Source: DASRAP01 sp035277145 (GTDB taxonomy: Bacteria; Gemmatimonadota; Gemmatimonadetes; Gemmatimonadales; Gemmatimonadaceae). From it: DNA of 21,283 nucleotides. The translations under genes and the position numbers were made by a program. The DNA is taken from assembly GCA_035277145.1 (NCBI GenBank), contig DATELA010000065.1, positions 1-21,283 of the forward strand, in the 5' to 3' direction. Shown piece by piece: positions 7,184-13,043 of this stretch. The notes beneath the pieces were generated by a model. The model ran no database searches, had not been told where the DNA came from, and saw only the letters and a program-made list of their open reading frames with translations. Every line of letters begins with the position of its first letter. Position 1 is the stretch's first letter.

Positions 7184-7510
7184 CTAGCGCCGCTGCGCCA
7201 TTGCATCGCGAATATCGAGCAGGATTTCGAAATAGAGTTGCTCACGCCGATACGCGAAGTCGAGCGTGCGCATTTGCGCGTCGTCTTCGGTTTGCTTTGC
7301 GGCTTCGAACGCCTCGCGATACATGTCGTCGAGGTTTGCCATAATGCGGTCGCGTGAGCGGGACATCGTCGATTGAGAAGTTGAGGTCGGCGCGCTGGTC
7401 CGCGCCTCGACGTCCTGACCTACGGATTCGTCACTGCGCGGTTCCGCGGGCAGGAGCAAGCGCTTCACGGCTCCGAGGGCGAGCCGGCGGGGATTGAGGG
7501 CGTCCAGCAC
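7184..7510 (-). CDS. Small hypothetical protein, first gene of the DUF4412 operon
   Basis: About 108 residues from GTG 7510. An Arg/Leu-rich amphipathic N-terminus (PRRLALGAVKRLLLPAEP) is followed by a Ser/Thr-rich linker and a strongly helical C-terminal half with charged residues (LDDMYREAFEAAKQTEDD, then RREQLYFEILLDIRD). No signal peptide and no family recognised. The frame stays open through the upstream heptamer array, where it would encode a 7-residue periodic TDYRLPT repeat; I treat that as non-coding because no ribosome site is visible. The start is uncertain: neither GTG 7510 nor the inner ATG 7366 has a clear Shine-Dalgarno. The 26-nt spacing to the next gene argues for cotranscription with the DUF4412 pair. 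Confidence 0.6.
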   Translation of the reverse strand: MLDALNPRRLALGAVKRLLLPAEPRSDESVGQDVEARTSAPTSTSQSTMSRSRDRIMANLDDMYREAFEAAKQTEDDAQMRTLDFAYRREQLYFEILLDIRDAMAQRR

Positions 7511-7526
7511 AGCAGGGCAAGCTAGG

Positions 7527-7638
7527 GGTGTAGGCGGTAGGTGGTAGGCGGTAGGCGGTAGTGGGTAGTCGGTAGTCGGTAGTCGGTAGTCGGTAATCGG
7601 TAGTCGGTAATCGGTAGTCGGTAGTCGGTAGTCGGTGG
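7527..7638. repeat. Heptanucleotide tandem repeat array, 16 units
   Basis: Sixteen exact-length 7-nt units of consensus (T/G)CGGTAG run without a break. The first five are G-rich variants (GGTGTAG, GCGGTAG, GTGGTAG), then one TGGGTAG, then ten TCGGTAG-type units with occasional TCGGTAA and a final TCGGTGG. About 20 nt later a short inverted stretch (7658-7675, GACTACCGACCACTG) can pair with array units, so the array also forms one arm of an imperfect inverted repeat. It lies in the divergent region between the DUF4412 operon and htpX. Regular length with base substitutions suggests an old array kept in phase, or strand-slippage growth. Confidence 0.95.
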
Positions 7639-7737
7639 GCACGCCAGACGACACACTACAGACTACCGACCACTGCCCCCCAGCTTGCATCCATCGATAA
7701 ATCCGCCTAGTTTGCTCCACTCATCGAGATAACAACT

Positions 7738-7758
7738 CCGCGCAATTTCCACGCGCGG
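7738..7758. other. Small hairpin in the htpX leader
   Basis: CCGCGC (7738-7743) and GCGCGG (7753-7758) can form a 6-bp stem with a 9-nt loop, about 35 nt before the htpX start. It may be a leader structure or operator; function is not shown. The rest of the 7639-7792 region holds no ORF I support and no convincing sigma-70 promoter that I could pick by eye. Confidence 0.3.
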
Positions 7759-7792
7759 GGTATGTCTCGGTGCGACCTGGAGAGAACACACA

Positions 7793-8626
7793 ATGAGCAA
7801 CGTCAAAGTCTTCACCCTGATGGCCGCCCTCACGGCGATGCTGTGCGCGATTGGCGGCGCAATGGGAGGCATGAACGGCGTCGTGATGGCGCTGATCTTC
7901 GCGGGACTCATGAACGTCTTCGCCTACTGGACCTCGGCCTCCATGGTGCTGCGCATGTACGGCGCCAAGAAAGTGACCGCGGCCGACGCACCCGAGTTGT
8001 ACGAAATGGTCGACCGGCTGCGGCAGCGCGCTGGCCTGCCAATGCCGACGGTCGCGATTGCGCCGCACGATCAACCCAACGCGTTTGCGACGGGACGCAA
8101 TCCTGAGAACGCGGTGGTGTGCGTAACCAACGGACTCATGCGCGTCATGGGACGTGATGAACTTGAAGGCGTAATTGCGCACGAACTCGCGCACATCAAG
8201 AATCGCGACATGCTGCTGCAAACAGTCACGGCGACGATCGCAGGCGCGATTGGCTGGGCTGCACAATTCGCGATGATGTTTGGCGGCCGCGACGAAGAGG
8301 GCAACAGCAATCCGATCGCGGGCATTCTGATCATGATCTTCGGCTCACTCGCGGCCGGCCTGATTCAGATGGCGATCAGCCGTCAACGTGAGTTCAAAGC
8401 CGATGCTGTCGGCGCGCAAATCGTGGGTCGTCCGCACGGACTCGCGAACGCGCTGCGTCGTCTCGAAGCGGCGTCGAAACAAATCCCGATGGACGTCGCA
8501 CCAGCGGCGGCGCCGCTCGCGATCATCAATCCGCTCGCGGCGTTCAGAGGGCGCGGACTTTCGAATTTGTTTTCTACGCACCCCTCGACAGAAGAGCGGA
8601 TTCAGCGGCTGCTCGCGCTGGCGTAG
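7793..8626 (+). CDS. htpX: HtpX-type M48 membrane zinc metalloprotease
   Basis: Integral inner-membrane protease of 277 residues that degrades damaged membrane proteins with its active site on the cytoplasmic side. Two N-terminal membrane segments (about 5-25 and 29-53) precede the catalytic domain. The zinc motif HELAH is at 130-134 (His130, Glu131, His134) and the third ligand is Glu200 in the REFKAD segment, as expected for M48B. Two further hydrophobic segments (about 143-163 and 176-194) lie between them. NAFATGRNPENAVV (96-109) is a family hallmark. Length matches the family (~280-300). GGAGAG sits 8 nt before the ATG. Single-gene unit ending at palindrome C. Confidence 0.95.
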   Translation: MSNVKVFTLMAALTAMLCAIGGAMGGMNGVVMALIFAGLMNVFAYWTSASMVLRMYGAKKVTAADAPELYEMVDRLRQRAGLPMPTVAIAPHDQPNAFATGRNPENAVVCVTNGLMRVMGRDELEGVIAHELAHIKNRDMLLQTVTATIAGAIGWAAQFAMMFGGRDEEGNSNPIAGILIMIFGSLAAGLIQMAISRQREFKADAVGAQIVGRPHGLANALRRLEAASKQIPMDVAPAAAPLAIINPLAAFRGRGLSNLFSTHPSTEERIQRLLALA

Positions 8627-8635
8627 GAACAACCG

Positions 8636-8722
8636 AGGACGGAGGACGGACAGGGAAGTGAGAAGTGCGAGGAAATCGGTGCCCTCCTCGCACTTCTCAT
8701 TTCCCTATCCGTCTTCCGTCCT
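8636..8722. terminator. Long near-perfect hairpin (palindrome C) between convergent genes
   Basis: The left arm 8636-8673 and right arm 8685-8722 are each 38 nt and pair at all but a few positions, with an 11-nt loop. The inner part (AAGTGCGAGGA / TCCTCGCACTT) is perfect. The left arm again reads as 7-mers (GAGGACG, GAGGACG, GACAGGG, AAGTGAG, AAGTGCG). Its sequence differs from copies A and B, but position (convergent junction), purine bias and architecture are the same. It fills the gap between the htpX stop and the stop of the opposing small gene, so a bidirectional terminator or transcript-end protector is likely. No long T-run follows. Confidence 0.75.
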
Positions 8723-8731
8723 TATTGCCGT

Positions 8732-9001
8732 TTATCGGAGGCCGCGCGTCTGCATGAGCCTCGCCACCGCCTGATCCTCCATCGCGTGTGGCAGAAGCTT
8801 GTTGAACACGTCGGAATCCGACTCGCCTTCGGCTTCGAGAATTGGTGGCGGATTTCCTGGGGTCTGCCCGGGGCGAAGCTGACCGCCGCGTCGATCCACT
8901 TCGAGAACCGCGCGGACGGGCGTCTCGCCTTCGGGGCTCGTGCGCCGAATGCGAACGCTCGGTCCACCTGCCAGCGGTCGTTCGTAGAGGATATCGCTCA
9001 C
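8732..9001 (-). CDS. Small hypothetical protein coupled to the [2Fe-2S] protein
   Basis: 89 residues from GTG 9001, which overlaps the upstream stop in a GTGA, so translation is probably coupled. The N-terminal half is strand-like and Arg/Pro-rich, the middle is a Gln/Pro/Gly linker, and the C-terminus (SDVFNKLLPHAMEDQAVAR) is helical. No membrane segment, cysteine or catalytic motif is visible and no family was recognised. Coupling suggests it works with the ferredoxin-like partner. Confidence 0.7.
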   Translation of the reverse strand: MSDILYERPLAGGPSVRIRRTSPEGETPVRAVLEVDRRGGQLRPGQTPGNPPPILEAEGESDSDVFNKLLPHAMEDQAVARLMQTRGLR

Positions 9002-9309
9002 GATTCGAGTCGGTGAAAGACCGCTTCCGTCACCACGCGGCCGTCGCGCAGGTGCTCGACCACGATACGCTCAAGAAGTTCCGGCGTCACCCCCCTGTAC
9101 CACACGCCGTCGGGATAAACGACCACGATTGGCCCTCCGTCGCACACGCCCAGGCATGGCGTTTCACCGCGTTTCACACGTGTGGGACCAAACAACAGGT
9201 TTTCGCGCTCGAGCAACCGCGCGAGCTGCGCGTACAACACCGCGCCGCGCCGATCCGGCGAGCAAAAACCTCCGCTACAAACAAAAACGTGGCGACGGTA
9301 CGGTTCCAC
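8998..9309 (-). CDS. Thioredoxin-like [2Fe-2S] ferredoxin domain protein
   Basis: About 103 residues resembling the small thioredoxin-fold [2Fe-2S] proteins related to the NuoE C-terminal domain and to Aquifex/Azotobacter-type ferredoxins. The domain starts at PYRRHVFVCSGGFC, then a helix (GAVLYAQLARLLERE), then the second cysteine pair in TPCLGVCDGGP, and the strand PIVVVYPDGVWYRGV followed by a C-terminal helix. Four cysteines in the two clusters fit cluster ligation. The start is uncertain: GTG 9309 gives the compact domain but has no Shine-Dalgarno. ATG 9387 has GAGG 4 nt upstream but would add 26 residues encoded by a purine/pyrimidine simple repeat and would overlap the start codon of the divergent M16 gene. 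Likely an electron carrier; partner unknown. Confidence 0.82.
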   Translation of the reverse strand: MEPYRRHVFVCSGGFCSPDRRGAVLYAQLARLLERENLLFGPTRVKRGETPCLGVCDGGPIVVVYPDGVWYRGVTPELLERIVVEHLRDGRVVTEAVFHRLES

Positions 9310-9310
9310 A

Positions 9311-9342
9311 GGACGACAGAAGACGAGAAGACGAGAGGACGA
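9311..9342. repeat. Octamer purine repeat before the M16 peptidase gene
   Basis: Four consecutive 8-nt units (GGACGACA, GAAGACGA, GAAGACGA, GAGGACGA) are flanked by CACAGG (9307-9312) and CCTGTG (9345-9350), a 6-bp inverted pair. It resembles the purine-rich arms of the convergent palindromes, but here it is in a divergent intergenic region with no long matching arm. Confidence 0.65.
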
Positions 9343-9385
9343 GACCTGTGAGCATATTACAGTCCCACGCAGGCCTTGGAGCAGC

Positions 9386-12238
9386 ATGACACCTCGATTG
9401 CACCGTCCCGTGCTGATGACATTGGGACTTCTCGCACTCAGCGCGCCCTCGCGGGCGCAGGTGCCGGACAGCGCCGCCGTCGCAGCGATGGCGCGCCAGC
9501 CGGCCACGGTGCTGCCGTTCGATCCACGCGCGACCATGCGCGTGTTGCCCAATGGGCTCCGCTACTACATCCGGTCGAACGCAAAACCTGAAAAGCGCGT
9601 CGAGCTCCGGCTGGTCGTAAACGTCGGCAGTATCGTGGAGGACGACGATCAACTCGGGCTCGCGCACGTGCTCGAGCACATGGCGTTCAACGGTACGCGC
9701 ACGTTTGCCAAGCAACAAATCGTCGACTTCATCGAGCGCGCCGGCATGACGTTTGGCGCAGACCTGAACGCGGGTACGAGCTTCGACGAAACGATGTACG
9801 AATTGCGTGTGCCGAGTGACACGGGGAATTACGTCGCGCGCGCGCTCGATTGGTTCGCTGATATCGCGAGCGGCGGCATCACGCTCGACTCGCTCGAAGT
9901 CGAAAAAGAGCGGCCCGTCGTCGTCGAAGAATGGCGGCTCGGAAAAGGCGCATCAGAGCGCATGCAGCAAAAGCAGTTCCCGGTGCTGTTCAAGGATTCG
10001 CGGTACGCATCGCGATGGCCGATCGGCACGAAAGAGTCACTCGACAAATTCACGCGCGCTGCGCTGCTGCGACTCTATCGCGATTGGTACCGGCCGGATT
10101 TGATGGCGGTCGTCGTGGTCGGCGACATTCCCGTCGATTCAGTCGACGCAATGATTCGCGCGCGCTTTTCGCGCATCCCTGCAGTCGCAGCAACCGCGCG
10201 TTCGCGCGACGTCGCGACCGTGCCGGGCCACACTGAAACGCTCGTGAGCATCGCGACTGACCCGGAAGCATCCGAGTCGAACGTCGGCGTCGTGTGGAAG
10301 CAAACTCCGGTCAAGCGTTCGACGGTGCGCGACTTTCAGCGCGACATCGCGGAAGGATTGTTTCTCGCGATGTTGAACCGGCGATTCAGCGAAATCGTGC
10401 GGAAGCCGAACGCGCCGTTCGTCGACGCGGGCGTTGGGCAAGGCCGGCTGGTTCGTGCAAGCGAGTCGTTCTCGCTGAGTGCCATCGTGCAAGACGGCGG
10501 AATCGAGAAAGGACTCAGCGCCGCGCTCGCTGAAGCGGAGCGCGTACGCAGACACGGATTCACGTCGACGGAATTCGAGCGGGAAAAACTCAACCTGCTC
10601 CGCTCGAACGACATTCAGTACGCGGAGCGCGATCGCACCGAATCCGCGACTTTCGCCGCGCGCTACGCGGATCATTTCCTGACCGGCGATCCCGTGCTCG
10701 GCATTGAAGTTCGTTCGATGCTTACGCACGCTGTCCTTCCGATGGTCACTGTTCCGCAGATCAACGCGCTCGCGAACGAATGGCTTGTGGAGCGCAACCG
10801 CGTAATTCTCGCGACCGCTCCACAAAAGACGGGCAGCGCGGTGCCAAGCGAAGGCGCGCTGCGCACAGCACTGACTCGCGTGCGCACCGCGAACGTCACG
10901 CCATACGTGGATGCAGTCGCGTCCGCTCCGCTCGTACCGGTGCGTCCAACACCGGGCAAGATCGTGCGCGAACGAACGATCGATGCGATTGGCGTAACAG
11001 AGTGGACGTTGTCGAATGGAATCCGCGTCCTGATCAAGCCGACCGATTTTCAGGCGGATCAAGTGCTCATTTCCGGCGTCAGCATTGGCGGCGTTGGTGG
11101 ACTGTCAGCTGATCGCTACTACTCCGCGCTGCTTGGTCCACTGCTGCTGGAACGCGGCGGCGCAGGGACGATCGATGCGACGTCGCTCACCAAACTGATG
11201 GACGGTAAGGCAGCCGCCGTGTCGGCGAATGTTGACGACCGATCGGAAAGTGTGAGCGGCCAGGCCGCACCGCGCGACCTCGACACATTCTTTGAACTGA
11301 TGTGGGCGCGCGTGCTCACACCACGCGTAGATACCGCCGCCGTCACGGCCCTCAAGCAGCAATACCTCGGGTTCATTCGCAACCGCGCCAACGAACCGAC
11401 CGCTGTGTTTTCCGATACGGTGAGTCAGACGATGTCGCAGCGACACTCGCACGCGCAGCCGATCACCGAACGGCTCGTGCAATCGCTCGACGTCAACGTC
11501 GCGGTCGAAGTATTTCGCGACCGCTTCAAGGACTTTTCCGACTTCACGTTTGTCATCGTCGGCGCGGCGCAGCCGGCACAGCTGCGACCCTTCGTCGAAC
11601 AATGGATCGCATCGTTGCCGAGTACTGGACGCCAAGAGACACCGCGCAGTCCGGGAATTGAACCGCCGCCCGGAATTGTGGCCAAGGTCGTTCGTAAAGG
11701 CCTCGAGCCAAAAGCACAGGTGACAGTGATTCTGACGGGGCGCGCAGAGTGGACGCGCGACGCAGCGCTGCGCGCTGGTGCGATTTCCGAAATACTGATG
11801 ATGCGCTTGCGTGAATCATTGCGAGAGAACCTTGGCGGCACGTACGGTGTGGGCGCAGGGACGAGCATCGAACGCTGGCCCGGAGGACGATTCAGCACGT
11901 CGTTCACGTTTGGTTCGTCACCGGAACGCATCGATTCGCTGGCGCAGGTTGCGCTGGAAGAATTCAGAAAGTTTGCGGCGAACGGTCCGACGGCGGACGA
12001 ACTCGCGAAGGTGAAGGAGAGCTTCATGCGTAATCGCGAGACCGCGCTGAAGGAAAACGATTTCTGGATGGGCACACTGCAGATCCAAGCGATGTGGGGC
12101 GACGACGCGGTGGACGCAGTTCAGAGTTACGCGTCACGGGTTGCTGCGCTCGACGCCGAGAGCTTGCGATCGCTCGCGAAGGTGTTGTTCAACGAAGCGA
12201 ACTACGCGCGGTTCACGCTGATCCCGGAACAGCGGTAG
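9386..12238 (+). CDS. Secreted M16 (pitrilysin/insulinase) family zinc peptidase
   Basis: 950-residue secreted or periplasmic protease. A signal peptide covers residues 1-24 (RLHRPVLMTLGLLALSAPSRA, cleavage before QVP). The N-terminal M16 unit carries the inverted zinc motif HVLEH (His94, Glu97, His98) and the distal ligand Glu175 in the KERPVVVEEW segment, with NAGTSFDETMYEL downstream of the motif as usual. A second M16-like unit begins near residue 540 (LSNGIRVLIKPTDFQADQV) and lacks the zinc motif, so it should form the non-catalytic half of the clamshell. Family members of this type are 900-960 residues. ATG 9386 has GGAG 5 nt upstream. The CsaA-like gene follows after one base, implying cotranslation. 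Probable role: degradation of peptides in the envelope. Confidence 0.94.
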   Translation: MTPRLHRPVLMTLGLLALSAPSRAQVPDSAAVAAMARQPATVLPFDPRATMRVLPNGLRYYIRSNAKPEKRVELRLVVNVGSIVEDDDQLGLAHVLEHMAFNGTRTFAKQQIVDFIERAGMTFGADLNAGTSFDETMYELRVPSDTGNYVARALDWFADIASGGITLDSLEVEKERPVVVEEWRLGKGASERMQQKQFPVLFKDSRYASRWPIGTKESLDKFTRAALLRLYRDWYRPDLMAVVVVGDIPVDSVDAMIRARFSRIPAVAATARSRDVATVPGHTETLVSIATDPEASESNVGVVWKQTPVKRSTVRDFQRDIAEGLFLAMLNRRFSEIVRKPNAPFVDAGVGQGRLVRASESFSLSAIVQDGGIEKGLSAALAEAERVRRHGFTSTEFEREKLNLLRSNDIQYAERDRTESATFAARYADHFLTGDPVLGIEVRSMLTHAVLPMVTVPQINALANEWLVERNRVILATAPQKTGSAVPSEGALRTALTRVRTANVTPYVDAVASAPLVPVRPTPGKIVRERTIDAIGVTEWTLSNGIRVLIKPTDFQADQVLISGVSIGGVGGLSADRYYSALLGPLLLERGGAGTIDATSLTKLMDGKAAAVSANVDDRSESVSGQAAPRDLDTFFELMWARVLTPRVDTAAVTALKQQYLGFIRNRANEPTAVFSDTVSQTMSQRHSHAQPITERLVQSLDVNVAVEVFRDRFKDFSDFTFVIVGAAQPAQLRPFVEQWIASLPSTGRQETPRSPGIEPPPGIVAKVVRKGLEPKAQVTVILTGRAEWTRDAALRAGAISEILMMRLRESLRENLGGTYGVGAGTSIERWPGGRFSTSFTFGSSPERIDSLAQVALEEFRKFAANGPTADELAKVKESFMRNRETALKENDFWMGTLQIQAMWGDDAVDAVQSYASRVAALDAESLRSLAKVLFNEANYARFTLIPEQR

Positions 12239-12239
12239 T

Positions 12240-12572
12240 ATGCCGACCGCCGAAGAGTTTTTCGCAATCGACGTTCGCGTGGGAACGGTCGTCGGCGCGG
12301 AGCCGTTCCCTGAAGCGCGCAAGCCGGCGTACAAATTGACGCTCGATTTCGGGCCGGAGATCGGCATCAAGCGCTCGAGCGCGCAACTCACGCGCCACTA
12401 TACTGCCGAGTCGCTTGTCGGACGGCAGGTGATGGGTGTTATCAATATCGGCACGCGCAAAATCGCAGGATTCACGAGCGAGTGTCTCGTACTCGGCGCG
12501 TGTGCCACACCGGAAGATGTTGTTCTGCTCGCCGTCGAGCAGCCGGTCGCCAACGGAACCAGAATCGGGTGA
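12240..12572 (+). CDS. csaA: CsaA-like tRNA-binding domain protein
   Basis: 110 residues, the full length of a stand-alone tRNA-binding (EMAP-II/Trbp111-like OB-fold) protein. The sequence follows the CsaA family closely: FFAIDVRVGTV, then FPEARKPAYKLTLDFG, then IKRSSAQLTRHY, VGRQVMGVINIGTRKIAGF and SECLVLG. CsaA is reported to bind tRNA and to have chaperone or secretion-related activity in Bacillus. The ATG begins one base after the M16 stop (TAGTATG), so it is probably translated by reinitiation. No strong Shine-Dalgarno. Confidence 0.92.
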   Translation: MPTAEEFFAIDVRVGTVVGAEPFPEARKPAYKLTLDFGPEIGIKRSSAQLTRHYTAESLVGRQVMGVINIGTRKIAGFTSECLVLGACATPEDVVLLAVEQPVANGTRIG

Positions 12573-12586
12573 CGCGTTCGTCACCC
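12567..12586. terminator. Hairpin between the CsaA-like and OsmC genes
   Basis: GGGTGACG (12567-12574) and CGTCACCC (12579-12586) form a perfect 8-bp stem with a CGTT loop; the stop codon of the CsaA-like gene lies in the left arm. No T-run follows (AGAACATTTC), so it may be a weak terminator, an RNA-processing site or a coupling element rather than a full stop before the OsmC gene. Confidence 0.45.
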
Positions 12587-12605
12587 AGAACATTTCACGC
12601 ACGAC

Positions 12606-13025
12606 ATGAAGCCACCGTCACGTACTGAAGTTCGCTGGGTTGGAGGCAATCGCTTTGACGCCGGCCGCCCGGACCGTCCAAAGATTCGCATCGATGGCAG
12701 CGCGGAAACCGGACCCGGTCCTGTCGACACGCTCATGTGCGCGCTTGCGGCGTGCACGTCGGAAGACGTGCTGAGCATTCTCGAAAAACGGCGAACGCCG
12801 GCGAAAGCGTTGCGCGTGGAGGCAGAAGGTATACGCGCCGACGCGGTACCGGCGCGCGTGATTTCTGCTTCGCTTACATATCACGTCGACGGCGACGGGA
12901 TCGAACCGGAACAAGTCGTGCGCGCTGCGACGCTCGCGGTCGAGAAGTACTGCTCGGTACGTGACACGCTCGACAAGGCCATGCCGATTGCTGTCAACGT
13001 CTATGTCAACGGCGTGAAAGCGTAA
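12606..13025 (+). CDS. OsmC/Ohr-family protein (YhfA-like)
   Basis: 139 residues with the OsmC fold. The two reactive cysteines are present: Cys50 in the CALAACTSEDVL helix (Cys45 is an extra one) and Cys116 in EKYCSVRDTL. Members reduce organic hydroperoxides through this thiol pair. The short form with PGPVDTLMCALAACT resembles the YhfA-like branch, whose substrate is less defined than that of Ohr. The ATG has no clear Shine-Dalgarno, and a hairpin separates it from the upstream gene, so it may have its own promoter. Convergent with the outer-membrane-type gene, only 18 nt apart, with no long palindrome between them. Confidence 0.9.
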   Translation: MKPPSRTEVRWVGGNRFDAGRPDRPKIRIDGSAETGPGPVDTLMCALAACTSEDVLSILEKRRTPAKALRVEAEGIRADAVPARVISASLTYHVDGDGIEPEQVVRAATLAVEKYCSVRDTLDKAMPIAVNVYVNGVKA

Positions 13026-13043
13026 CGCGCAATTCGCGCTGAG

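Noticed and set aside
7527..7638. CRISPR array
   Set aside because: Units are contiguous 7-mers without spacers, and no cas gene is present.
7511..7720. N-terminal extension of the small hypothetical gene through the heptamer array (periodic TDYRLPT peptide)
   Set aside because: The periodic peptide follows automatically from a 7-nt repeat in an open frame, and no ribosome site was found before 7720.
7184..8626. htpX and the DUF4412 operon as one stress regulon sharing the repeat array
   Set aside because: Only adjacency supports it; no shared operator or promoter was identified.
10139..11062. 307-codon minus-strand open frame inside the M16 gene
   Set aside because: Lies wholly inside a gene with intact zinc motif and conserved second half; composition typical of a complementary frame.
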